A stretch of DNA of 64,000 nucleotides. Origin: CAVUOA01 sp963742955 (lineage in GTDB: Bacteria > Bacteroidota > Ignavibacteria > Tepidaquicellales > OLB5). Of this stretch, positions 1 through 8,560 are shown one piece after another. The notes under the pieces are model-generated. The model searched no databases, was not told the DNA's origin, and saw nothing but the letters and a program-made list of their open reading frames with translations. The stretch covers positions 558,001 through 622,000 of the forward strand of contig CAVUOA010000009.1 of assembly GCA_963742955.1 (NCBI GenBank), written 5' to 3'. Every line of letters starts with the position of its first letter. Position 1 is the stretch's first letter. The position numbers were made by a program, and so were the translations under genes.

Positions 1-1
1 T

Positions 2-1993
2 ATAGATTTTGTCGATATAGATTGCGCCTTTAAGCTTTTCAAAAGGGATTTGTTCGACAGAATAACAATAAAGACAAAAGATGCTTTCATAGACGCAGAA
101 ATCATGATTCAGGCAAAACTTTTAGGATATACCTCTACGGAGGTTGGTGTAAAACATTTACCAAGAATTGACGGTATTTCGACCGCTGCCAGACCCCAAA
201 TAATCATCAGAACAATAAAAGAAATAATCCATGTACAGAAAAGAGCTAAAGGCATCAAAATGAATAACGGGTCAGACAAAGCACAAAAAACTTACACCGA
301 CCTGAAAGATGTTGTAATCATCTTTTCAGTTTTAATAGTTATTATAGTACTGGCATCATTATTTGATTTTTTTGAAGAATTGAATAAACTAGCCCAGAAT
401 CCTGAGGGCTTCAAAATAGTTGAATTGCTTTTCGTCTTATTCTTATTTGCATCGGCATACGCAGTATTTATAAGAAGAAGATGGAAAGAATCACATAAAC
501 AAATCGGACAGCGCGAAAAACAGCTTGAAGAACTTAATGATAACGTCAACCGGCTAAGAAGCACAGTTGACCTTTCACCCGATGCAATTATAATTCACAG
601 ACAAGGAGTTGTGTTATTTGTAAACAAAGCCGGCGTTCATTTGTTTGGCGGATTAACAGAAGAAGATATTTTAGGAAAACATATTAAGGAGCTTATTCAC
701 TATTCTTTTGTAGATAAAGTATTCCAAAGAATTGAACAAATGACAAAATATATGAAACAGGTGCCTGTTTTGGATATAACAATTAAGAAAATAAACGGCA
801 CTTACCTGGAAGTAAGTGTAGCCTCAACACCTGTTTACTTTCATGCTATTCCTCACATTATTACAATCCTTAGAGATATTACAGACAGAAAAAAGAATGA
901 AGAATTAAAATCACAATTAGCCTCCATAATACTTCATACGACAGATTCAGTATATGCCTTGTCTTTAGACGGAATGATACTGAGTTGGAACCCCGGAGCA
1001 GAAATGCTGTATGGCTATTCCAGGAGAGAAGCAGTAGGAAATCATATATCATTTATATACCCTCAGGATAAAAAAAATGAAATAAATTATTTGCTGGACA
1101 AAATTAATAAAGATGAAAGTGTTGTAGGCTATGAGACTAAAAGAATTAAAAAAGACGGTACCATCATGGACGTCTCGATAACTGTTTCGCCTATTAAAGA
1201 AGCATCCGGTATCATCACGGGAGCATCGACTATTGCAAGAGATATAACTTTTAAAAAACAGGTTGAAGCCGAGCTCCGGCGCTATGCAGAAGAACTTGCT
1301 CTCTCTAATGAAGAGTTATACGTTTTCTCCTATGCCGCCTCACATGACCTTCAGGAGCCTCTAAGGACTATACAGGCATTCATTCAACTGTTGAATGAAA
1401 AGCATAAGAAGAAACTTAGTCCCGAAGTTGATGAGTTAATAGACTCTGCCGAAGACGGCGTTACAAGAATGCACAGATTAATAACTGATTTCCTAATGTA
1501 TTCAAGAGTAGGTTCACAGTCTGCTGTAATTGAGACAGTAGACTGCAATGCGGTTCTGAATGATGCACTTGATAACCTCAAAATAGCAATTAAAGAGAGC
1601 AAATCTAAAATTAAGCATTACTCCCTACCAAACTTAAGAGGAAATAAGGTTCAGCTTACACAAGTATTTCAGAATCTTATCAGCAATGCGATTAAATATA
1701 AGGGAGAAAAAAAACCTGCTATAGAAATATCTGCAGAAAAAACCGGGGAGTTTTGGAAATTTGCCGTAAAAGATAACGGAATAGGAATAGAGGAATGGTT
1801 TTCAGAAAGAATATTTATAGTGTTTCAAAAACTTCATGACCATAAAAGATATCCCGGCTCAGGAATTGGTCTGGCTTTGTGTAAAAGAGTTATAGAAAAA
1901 CATGGAGGTAAAATATGGTTTGAATCAGAGGTTGGGAAAGGAACTACCTTTTATTTCACAATGCCGGAGGCAAATGAAGAGAAAAATGATTAA
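2..1993 (+). CDS. Family 2 glycosyltransferase C-terminus fused in frame to a PAS-PAS sensor histidine kinase (5' partial)
   Basis: The reading frame is open from the window edge. Its first ~85 residues look like the end of a DPM1-type GT2 enzyme: DCAFKLF, then a conserved AEIMIQAKLLGY block and a PRIDGIST block. With no stop it continues into a kinase. Counting from the TTG at position 50: two membrane segments (~84-106 and ~122-142), a short coiled coil, PAS1 (~170-285), PAS2 (~290-400), a HisKA domain with H432 in SHDLQEP, and an HATPase_c domain with N546, DNGIGI (575-580) and GSGIGL (603-608). An internal ATG at 260 (residue 71), preceded by a weak AAAGG, could give a separate 577-residue kinase. 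The kinase would autophosphorylate on His and pass phosphate to an unknown regulator; no response regulator is adjacent. The kinase assignment is firm. Whether it is one fused polypeptide or two products is open. Confidence 0.8.
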   Translation: MDFVDIDCAFKLFKRDLFDRITIKTKDAFIDAEIMIQAKLLGYTSTEVGVKHLPRIDGISTAARPQIIIRTIKEIIHVQKRAKGIKMNNGSDKAQKTYTDLKDVVIIFSVLIVIIVLASLFDFFEELNKLAQNPEGFKIVELLFVLFLFASAYAVFIRRRWKESHKQIGQREKQLEELNDNVNRLRSTVDLSPDAIIIHRQGVVLFVNKAGVHLFGGLTEEDILGKHIKELIHYSFVDKVFQRIEQMTKYMKQVPVLDITIKKINGTYLEVSVASTPVYFHAIPHIITILRDITDRKKNEELKSQLASIILHTTDSVYALSLDGMILSWNPGAEMLYGYSRREAVGNHISFIYPQDKKNEINYLLDKINKDESVVGYETKRIKKDGTIMDVSITVSPIKEASGIITGASTIARDITFKKQVEAELRRYAEELALSNEELYVFSYAASHDLQEPLRTIQAFIQLLNEKHKKKLSPEVDELIDSAEDGVTRMHRLITDFLMYSRVGSQSAVIETVDCNAVLNDALDNLKIAIKESKSKIKHYSLPNLRGNKVQLTQVFQNLISNAIKYKGEKKPAIEISAEKTGEFWKFAVKDNGIGIEEWFSERIFIVFQKLHDHKRYPGSGIGLALCKRVIEKHGGKIWFESEVGKGTTFYFTMPEANEEKND

Positions 1994-2090
1994 AACATAT
2001 ATTTCTCCGGAAATTTCAGGGTATATCTTACCCCGTCACAGAATAAATATTACATATTGACATAGCTTAAGTTAAGCTGAAGAATAAAAA

Positions 2091-2315
2091 TCAATTCGTA
2101 TTTATTTCGTGTTCCACTTTTTGCATGTCTTTAAAGCACGTACAATTAAGCATGTCATAAGTATCGCTGCATTCTTTCCTGCCGTCACAATTATAAAATT
2201 CTACGGTTTTCGTTTTTGTAGAACCATCGTGGCTCTTTATATTTTCATAGAAATACGTTACTGTCACTTCTTTATTCAAAATAGTGCAGAACAATGTTTT
2301 TTTGTATCTTTCCAT
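2091..2315 (-). CDS. Small cysteine-containing hypothetical protein
   Basis: A 74-residue protein with no signal peptide or membrane segment. It has five cysteines, including one in YNCDG, one in KECS and a CTC pair near the C-terminus, a pattern that could bind a metal, but no named family is recognised. It starts 29 bases after the end of the truncated clpB gene on the same strand, so it may be co-transcribed with it. No clear ribosome binding site is visible, which is common in this phylum. The longer antisense frame over the same bases has no recognisable product. Function unknown. Confidence 0.55.
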   Translation of the reverse strand: MERYKKTLFCTILNKEVTVTYFYENIKSHDGSTKTKTVEFYNCDGRKECSDTYDMLNCTCFKDMQKVEHEINTN

Positions 2316-2344
2316 TTCAAGTATAATTTAAAAATTCAAAATCT

Positions 2345-3658
2345 TTATTTCAATTCCCTTTTCAGAGCCTCTTTCTCAATTTCAAGCTGTTTTAGCCTTT
2401 TCTCAAGAATATCAAGCTCTTCAGGCATTGAATCTATTTCAATTCTCAATTTACTCGCTGCCTCGTCTATTAAATCAATTGCCTTATCTGGCAGAAACCT
2501 GTCAGTAATATACCTGTGAGATAAAGTTGACGCTGCAATTAAAGCAGAATCTGTGATTCTCACACCGTGATGGACTTCATATTTTTCTTTCAATCCCCTC
2601 AATATTGAAATCGTATCTTCAACAGTAGGTTCGTTAACAATTATAGGCTGAAACCTTCTCTCAAGTGCTGGGTCTTTTTCAATATATTTCCTGTATTCGT
2701 CCAAAGTTGTAGCGCCAATACAGTGCAAGTCACCTCTTGCAAGAGCCGGTTTTAATATATTTGCTGCATCAACTGCACCCTGCGCATTACCCGCACCAAT
2801 CAATGTGTGAAGCTCATCAATAAATAATATTATTTCTCCCTCAGAATCCCTTACTTCATTCACTACCGCTTTTATTCTCTCTTCAAACTGTCCTCTGAAG
2901 CTCGTTCCCGCAACCAAGCTTCCCATATCAAGGGTGATTATAGTTTTAGTTTTCAGATTTTCAGGAACTTCACCTTTCACAATTCTGAAAGCAAGTCCTT
3001 CTGCAATTGCTGTTTTGCCTACCCCGGGTTCACCTACCAAAACAGGATTATTCTTTGTCCTTCTTGAGAGAACCTGCAATACTCTTCTTATTTCGTCTTC
3101 TCTTCCTATAACAGGGTCAAGCTTACCCTGCCTTGCTAAGGCATTTAAATCTCTCCCGTATTTCTTTAATGACTGGTATGTATCTTCAGGGTCCTGCCCG
3201 GTTACTCTTTGGGTTCCCCTAATATCTCTGAGAGCTGTAAAAATACTATCACGGTTAACTCCGTTTTCCCTGAGCAGCTTTCCCGCTTCACCCGGATATT
3301 CCGAAATTGAAACCAAAATATGCTCAACACTTACATACTCATCTTTAAGCTGAGAAGCAGCTTTAAAACTCTCATCAAGAACTTTGGAAAGATTCTGTGA
3401 CATGAACTGGTTTTGAACAGAGGACGAAGAAATTTTGGGGAATTTATCTATTAAACCTCCGGCTTTTATACGGAGATAATTTAAATCAACACCGATTTTT
3501 TGAATAATGGATACAGCAACGCTATCATTATTCTGAATTAAGGCAGCCAAAACATGTTCAGGCTCTATTTGCTGGTTGCCGTAACTTGAAGCAATCTCGC
3601 CAGACGCTTCAATTGCTTCCTGAGCTTTAATTGTAAACTTGTTAAAATTTATTGCCAT
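2345..3658 (-). CDS. clpB: ClpB-type disaggregase, truncated after the first ATPase domain
   Basis: The protein is 437 residues against about 860 for ClpB. The N-terminal Clp repeat domain (~1-145) and NBD1 are intact: Walker A GEPGVGKT at 209-216, Walker B LFIDEL at 278-283, and the GAT sensor region near 315. The frame ends in the first helix of the coiled-coil middle domain (EIEKEALKRELK) at a TAA. I translated the following ~300 bases in the other frames and found no middle-domain or NBD2 sequence, so this is a real absence of the second half and not a single frameshift. ClpB normally forms hexamers that thread aggregated proteins with DnaK; without NBD2 that activity is doubtful. It may be a non-functional remnant, a regulatory half-protein, or a paralogue of a full ClpB elsewhere. 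Confidence 0.85.
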   Translation of the reverse strand: MAINFNKFTIKAQEAIEASGEIASSYGNQQIEPEHVLAALIQNNDSVAVSIIQKIGVDLNYLRIKAGGLIDKFPKISSSSVQNQFMSQNLSKVLDESFKAASQLKDEYVSVEHILVSISEYPGEAGKLLRENGVNRDSIFTALRDIRGTQRVTGQDPEDTYQSLKKYGRDLNALARQGKLDPVIGREDEIRRVLQVLSRRTKNNPVLVGEPGVGKTAIAEGLAFRIVKGEVPENLKTKTIITLDMGSLVAGTSFRGQFEERIKAVVNEVRDSEGEIILFIDELHTLIGAGNAQGAVDAANILKPALARGDLHCIGATTLDEYRKYIEKDPALERRFQPIIVNEPTVEDTISILRGLKEKYEVHHGVRITDSALIAASTLSHRYITDRFLPDKAIDLIDEAASKLRIEIDSMPEELDILEKRLKQLEIEKEALKRELK

Positions 3659-3674
3659 TTTCTGAAAATACTAT

Positions 3675-5180
3675 TCAATTAAGCAAATTATAAATATTAT
3701 CTAATATCGGGGTTACACTCAGTTCACCCAATCCATATTTACTAAGAAGTTCATCTGCAGAATATTTTTGCCCAAATGACCACATTTCTTTTAATATTTC
3801 TCCGGTACTATTTGATAGAAACCAATCGCTGCCGAATTCTCCGGTGAAATATGAATGAAGAGAAGATTGAAGCATCCATGCTCGTAAATACCTGGCACAA
3901 TAAAAAAGCGGGTCTACATCGTTCAGGAATTCCGCCTTATCATATTTAATCTTTGTTAATCCTTCAAAAGTTTCAATGAAAATATCTTTTTTCCCTTCAA
4001 GTCCCCTTCCGTCATTTAATTTTATTTCATATTCAAGCTTGGCAGCATACCTTCTGAGCATTACAAGCTCTTTAAAACATGCAAATTTCAAATAATCATT
4101 CAATCTTTCCGATTTCGGTTGAATAAAAGATGAGAGCCACCGTTTATCTAAAAGTAAATGGTCAAAAGTCATAGCAAACCCCTCTGTAACGGAATTATCT
4201 CCAAACCATCTGTACTCAAGTTCTAGGTTTCCGTCAACGTGGGCAAAATGAAGCGCGTGTCCCAGCTCATGCAAAAAAGATGAATAATCGTTTATCCCCC
4301 CCTGAGGATTAATAACAAGATATATTTCCTTCGGAATCTTAACCGGCGAACAGAATGCTCTGGGTGATTTGGTATCTCTTTTTTCCGTATCAAAATTAAT
4401 TTTCCCTTGGCCGTTAATATCTATCCCTGCTTTTTTTGTGAAATCAGAAACGACCTCAGTCATCTTATTTGCGGGAAAAATACTGTCATATTCATGTCCT
4501 CTTGTTAAATATATTATATCGTGTCTCCTGAGACCCGTTATTCCGTTGCCGAGCTTTTTCGTTGAGAAATAATCTATTAATCTTTCATAAGACTCATCTG
4601 TCTTATCAATTAATTCCCTCATAACACTATTTAGCTGATTCAGGTTAATGCCCGTTAGTTCCTCGAACATAACTGCTTTATTTTCAAAACCCATCGATTT
4701 AATAAATGCTTCTTCTTCGGTAAATATTTTCATCAAAAGAGGATTAATCTTTTCGTCTATAAATTTTGAGCGGGCAGCAGAAATTTCTTCTCTTCTTTCC
4801 CGGGAATCGTCATTGCAAAGAATGCTGTAACTATTAATGAAACTAATGGTTTCACCGTTCGGTGTTGCAATATTTCCCGATGATTCTATACCGGAGATTT
4901 CTTCTCTTATAAATTTCACATTTTGAGAAAATGTTTCACCGTAAACTGCTTCAAGAAGCATTTTTAATCTTTTCTTTTCAGTATTATTCCCACAATTAAA
5001 TAATGCGTCTTTTATTGAAGATATTGATTCAGAGGTAAACAGACCGGGATATTTAGAATATATGCCTTCAAGATTAAGAACCGGTTTATGTCCGGCACCA
5101 TAGAGATAATATTCCCTTGACATTTCTTCCGTAAAAGATTCCAATGAGTTTCTTATTTGAGCAATATTAATATTTTCCAT
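3675..5180 (-). CDS. M3-family-like zinc peptidase (oligoendopeptidase type)
   Basis: A 501-residue cytoplasmic-looking protein with no signal peptide. The zinc motif HELGH lies at 304-308, and a downstream TEGFA (E333) fits the third zinc ligand of the gluzincin M3 family. The N-terminal 250 residues are helical and charged, as in oligoendopeptidases, though the protein is shorter than PepF (~600). It would hydrolyse short peptides in the cytoplasm. It ends 16 bases before the clpB start on the same strand, so the two probably share a transcript concerned with protein quality control (inference). The exact substrate class cannot be read from the sequence. Confidence 0.8.
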   Translation of the reverse strand: MENINIAQIRNSLESFTEEMSREYYLYGAGHKPVLNLEGIYSKYPGLFTSESISSIKDALFNCGNNTEKKRLKMLLEAVYGETFSQNVKFIREEISGIESSGNIATPNGETISFINSYSILCNDDSRERREEISAARSKFIDEKINPLLMKIFTEEEAFIKSMGFENKAVMFEELTGINLNQLNSVMRELIDKTDESYERLIDYFSTKKLGNGITGLRRHDIIYLTRGHEYDSIFPANKMTEVVSDFTKKAGIDINGQGKINFDTEKRDTKSPRAFCSPVKIPKEIYLVINPQGGINDYSSFLHELGHALHFAHVDGNLELEYRWFGDNSVTEGFAMTFDHLLLDKRWLSSFIQPKSERLNDYLKFACFKELVMLRRYAAKLEYEIKLNDGRGLEGKKDIFIETFEGLTKIKYDKAEFLNDVDPLFYCARYLRAWMLQSSLHSYFTGEFGSDWFLSNSTGEILKEMWSFGQKYSADELLSKYGLGELSVTPILDNIYNLLN

Positions 5181-5253
5181 GATAACTTTACAAAAATAGT
5201 GAATTAATTTAGAGCTATCAAAGTAAAATACAGCATAAATCTGACATAAATAA

Positions 5254-5278
5254 ATAAGGCGGGTGAACCCCGCCTTAT
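5254..5278 (-). terminator. Rho-independent terminator
   Basis: A perfect 10-bp stem (ATAAGGCGGG pairing with CCCGCCTTAT) with a 5-base loop. On the minus strand it is followed by a T-rich stretch. It lies just downstream of the T9SS pseudogene and the T9SS gene before it, so it would end their transcript ahead of the peptidase gene. Confidence 0.75.
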
Positions 5279-5303
5279 AGAATATACAAAAATATTATTT
5301 ATA

Positions 5304-5727
5304 TTATTTTATAAGTACCATTTTCCTTGTAACCATGTAATCAGAAGTCTCAATCCTATAAAAATAAATCCCGCAGGGATAATCAATTGCATTCCATTGT
5401 ATCTCGTAAGAACCCGGGAGTAATTTCTGGTTTACAATTAATGATACTTCCCTCCCGATAATATCATATATCCTTATTTTGACAAATGACCGCTTCGGGA
5501 TATCAAATTTAATTTTTGTAGAAGGATTAAACGGGTTCGGGTAGTTCTGATAAAGCTAATACTTTTCAGGAACACCCGATGAAATATTTTGAACACTCAC
5601 TTTCACTAAAATTATCTGTACTGACAACAACACCGCTCGGAACCGAGCCGCTCGCCGGTCCCTGATACAATTATGCAAAAGCTGTACTTGAGAATAATAA
5701 TAAGGCTGCTATTGAATATTTAAACAT
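5304..5727 (-). pseudogene. Remnant of a T9SS-secreted protein (signal peptide plus sorting domain only)
   Basis: Reading the minus strand from the ATG at 5727 gives a clear signal peptide (MFKYSIAALLLFSSTAFA) followed at once by TAA where a Gln codon would be expected. About 40 codons later the frame is lost. A complete T9SS C-terminal domain follows in another frame: LYQNYPNPFNPSTKI, the IYDIIGREV strand, GIYFYRI, and RKMVLIK before the TAA at 5304-5306. An in-frame TAG sits just before LYQNY. The cargo domain is missing altogether. Together this fills the ~550-base gap between the peptidase gene and the intact T9SS gene. The premature stops need substitutions, so this is decay and not a simple sequencing indel. 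Confidence 0.8.
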
Positions 5728-5731
5728 ATTT

Positions 5732-6787
5732 TTATTTAATTAATATCATTGATTTGGATTCAAAGTAAGTTTCTTTTGTTCCAGAAACCAAAGCATCCAA
5801 TTTATAGAAATAAACACCACTCGGCATATTTGAAGCATTAAATGTCAAGCTGTATTCACCTGTATTCAGATTTTCATTAACTAAATTTGTCACTTCTCTG
5901 CCCAGCATATCATATATTTTAAGAGTTACAAACGATGCTTTGGGAATTGAAAATTTTATATTTGTAGAAGGGTTAAAAGGATTTGGATAATTCTGGCTTA
6001 AGGAAAATGCTCCAGCAACAGTTGACAGGTTTACAACAGGCACTATGCTACCCCATGACTCGGTAATTCTTATCCCGTCTATTAAACATATAGGTCTGTT
6101 TGCCTGGGTTCCCTGTCTTAAAGCTACTGTTCCGGCATTACCCAAGTCAGATTGACCCGCGTCAGTTAATGGGCCAACAGTTGGAGTTGAAGGTTCTGTA
6201 GCAGGCAGGGTCGGTGATGTAAAAACAAACATGCTTACTTCATCATCAGTTGATGACCCCGTAAGAAAAGTGTACTTTACTACAATAAGATATGTAGTGT
6301 TGTACTGATATGTTCCGGCTGCGTATGTGCCTGTATTAGCACCTTTGCTGATTCCGAAACTTACATTACCATTATCATCCTTTATAAACATTTTGGCTCT
6401 GAAAACATTCCCAAGAACGGTGTTTCCCAAATGAAAATAATAATCACCTGTAGAAGATGCGTATGATACATTTACCAAGTAGGATGCATAAACGCTTCCA
6501 ATACTATCAGCTGTAAAATTTCGGTTCACATCCATTCCCGAAACGCCAACTGTATCCATCTTTAAAGCATTACCTATACCGGAAGACGGATAACCTGTAT
6601 AAGTAAGACCCGGACTTACAATAACCATATTTGTAGACCCACTGTGTGCCACCCAATTGTGCTGGGTAATACTGTCCCCGGCAGGGTAATCAAAATTTTC
6701 ATCGAAGAGTAATTGTGAATAGGTATTCTGAGAAAAAATTAAAATTAAAGAAGCAATTGCAAACAAGAAAAAGTGTTTCATAGTCAT
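5732..6787 (-). CDS. Secreted lectin-like protein with T9SS sorting domain
   Basis: A 351-residue exported protein. The signal peptide ends near TYSQ (~residue 25; translation may start at the second Met, 6781). The middle (~26-250) is a Ser/Thr/Gly-rich beta protein resembling concanavalin-like jelly-roll domains, with DENFDYPAG near its start, but without a recognised active site. The last ~80 residues are a type IX secretion C-terminal domain: SQNYPNPFNPSTNI, IYDMLGREV, GVYFYKLDA, and a terminal KSMILIK. The protein should cross the inner membrane by Sec and the outer membrane by T9SS, then be released or anchored at the surface. Its substrate is not deducible. A decayed relative lies directly downstream. 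Confidence 0.8.
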   Translation of the reverse strand: MTMKHFFLFAIASLILIFSQNTYSQLLFDENFDYPAGDSITQHNWVAHSGSTNMVIVSPGLTYTGYPSSGIGNALKMDTVGVSGMDVNRNFTADSIGSVYASYLVNVSYASSTGDYYFHLGNTVLGNVFRAKMFIKDDNGNVSFGISKGANTGTYAAGTYQYNTTYLIVVKYTFLTGSSTDDEVSMFVFTSPTLPATEPSTPTVGPLTDAGQSDLGNAGTVALRQGTQANRPICLIDGIRITESWGSIVPVVNLSTVAGAFSLSQNYPNPFNPSTNIKFSIPKASFVTLKIYDMLGREVTNLVNENLNTGEYSLTFNASNMPSGVYFYKLDALVSGTKETYFESKSMILIK

Positions 6788-6900
6788 TTCTCCGTTTCTG
6801 TATTATGTTATTAAATGTAATAATTTTATCTTAAATTTACTACTAAATAATTAAATTAAAGTTAAGAAATTATAAAATTAGGAAACTTTAAATCCAACGC

Positions 6901-7827
6901 CTAAGATAGTTTTACCTTAGGGTCAAGGAAGGCATAAACTATATCAACAATCATGTTAATTATAATAAAAACAACTGCCGTAAATAATACTGTCCCCTGT
7001 ATCATTGGGAAATCAAGCGATAAAATCGAATTTATCGCGAGCAACCCTATTCCCGGCCAATTGAAAATATATTCTATAAAAAATGCTCCTCCCAACAGAC
7101 CTGCAAGCCATGCACTTATGGTAGTTACAACCGGGTTTAACGCATTCCTAAGAGCGTGTTTAATAGTTACCTTCCAGAAGCCAATACCTTTTGCTCTCGC
7201 TGTTCTTACATAATCCTGCCCCAGTACATCAAGCATGCTGGAACGTGTAAGCCTTGCAATAATTGCAAGAGGACGTAAAGCAAGAGTTAACATAGGCATA
7301 ATCAAATAAATAATTCCGTTATTCAAATACCCTGAAATAGGAAACCATTTCAGCCACGAACCGAATACCAGCGCCATAATCAATCCAAATGCAAAAGGCG
7401 GGAAAGAAATACCAAATAGAGCAAAAAGCATGGCAAAATTATCTCTTAATGAATACGGCTTAACAGCAGAAATAACACCAATTAATATACCTGCAATGGT
7501 AGATAATATCATAGATGAAACGGCTAATATGCCTGTAGCCGGAAAAGTTTCCAATATAGTTTTTAGAACATCACGGTTTGAAGAATAAGAGCGGCCAAGG
7601 TCGCCTTGTACTGCCTTACCTATAAATCTGAAATATTGAATATAAAGTGGGTCATCAAGCCCGAGTTGTTTCCTGATGGCTTCTATAGAAGCAACATCGG
7701 CTCGCTGACCTAACATCAAGCGAGCCGGATCTCCTGGAATCACATACATTAAAAGAAATGTAACAGTTATAACACCGAATAAAATTAAGAGAGAGTAAAA
7801 GAACTTGCGTACAATATATGTAAGCAT
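6901..7827 (-). CDS. Peptide/nickel-type ABC transporter permease (DppB/OppB family)
   Basis: A 308-residue integral membrane protein of the usual family length. It opens with the typical ~100-residue block of this family (first membrane helix, PGDPARLMLG, then QLGLDDPLYIQY), followed by about five more membrane helices and the EAA-type loop with DYVRTARAKG near residue 205, which contacts the ATPase. It starts 6 bases after the NlpC/P60 gene and belongs to a run that begins with the substrate-binding protein at 10306. No DppC-type permease and no ATPase subunits follow; they must be encoded elsewhere if the importer works. Family assignment is firm; the substrate is probably peptides but is unproven. 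Confidence 0.92.
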   Translation of the reverse strand: MLTYIVRKFFYSLLILFGVITVTFLLMYVIPGDPARLMLGQRADVASIEAIRKQLGLDDPLYIQYFRFIGKAVQGDLGRSYSSNRDVLKTILETFPATGILAVSSMILSTIAGILIGVISAVKPYSLRDNFAMLFALFGISFPPFAFGLIMALVFGSWLKWFPISGYLNNGIIYLIMPMLTLALRPLAIIARLTRSSMLDVLGQDYVRTARAKGIGFWKVTIKHALRNALNPVVTTISAWLAGLLGGAFFIEYIFNWPGIGLLAINSILSLDFPMIQGTVLFTAVVFIIINMIVDIVYAFLDPKVKLS

Positions 7828-7833
7828 TTAGCG

Positions 7834-8433
7834 CTACTTTATTACACGCCTTGCTGTTACAAACCTGCTGTTATAATAGTCTTCATTAAGCGAGGATACT
7901 TTAACACCGCCGCTTGAGGAAGATTGAGCAAAATAACCTTCACCAACATATATCCCAACATGAGAAATTCGCCTTCCCATTGTGTTAAAAAATACTAAAT
8001 CTCCAAATTGCAAATCTTCACGCTTTACTTCTTCGCCAACAGTTGACTGCATTATTGATGTTCTTGGCAATTCAATGCCTAATGCTCTTCTATACACTGT
8101 TTGAACAAAAGCCGAACAATCGATTCCGTTTGTAGTTGTTCCGCCCCAAAGGTAAGGGGTATTTATCAATTCGATAATCTTAGTCATAACTTCATCCCTG
8201 TCAACATTAGCAGTCTTATACTCAGAAACAATGTTCGTTAACGTTTCCAGACTGGATTGGTTAATCAAACTTTTTTTCTCAATACCTGAGACGCTTGAAT
8301 ACTGCTCTTTAGGGACATTTTTTTTCTTTATGACTACGTATTCATCTCCTGCACTTGAACCTGAACATCCAATAAGCATAAATGAAAACAAAACAACTAA
8401 AACAGATGCAAGAAACTTATTCTTGGTCTGCAC
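7834..8433 (-). CDS. NlpC/P60 family cell-wall hydrolase lipoprotein
   Basis: A 199-residue lipoprotein with lipobox LIGC (lipidated C23). The C-terminal ~110 residues form an NlpC/P60 papain-like peptidase: catalytic C106 in DCSAFV, H158 in SHVGIYV, and the third polar residue apparently Q170 (FAQSS), where His is common. Enzymes of this family cut gamma-D-glutamyl-diaminopimelate bonds in peptidoglycan stem peptides. Its place between a peptide-binding lipoprotein and a peptide permease, 6 bases from the latter, suggests a link between wall-peptide release and uptake (inference). Confidence 0.9.
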   Translation of the reverse strand: MQTKNKFLASVLVVLFSFMLIGCSGSSAGDEYVVIKKKNVPKEQYSSVSGIEKKSLINQSSLETLTNIVSEYKTANVDRDEVMTKIIELINTPYLWGGTTTNGIDCSAFVQTVYRRALGIELPRTSIMQSTVGEEVKREDLQFGDLVFFNTMGRRISHVGIYVGEGYFAQSSSSGGVKVSSLNEDYYNSRFVTARRVIK

Positions 8434-8560
8434 CAGTAAACCTCCATTTTTTAATTTAAAAATTAACTATACAATCAAAGATAGCTAAAACATTAATTTA
8501 TTCCAATACACTAATTAAGTGAAATAAATCCTTAATTTTTTAATAATTTCTGGACAAAAT

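Noticed and set aside
2109..2519. A 136-codon plus-strand frame antisense to the small Cys protein and clpB
   Set aside because: No domain or ribosome binding site; the minus-strand reading has clear ClpB sequence.
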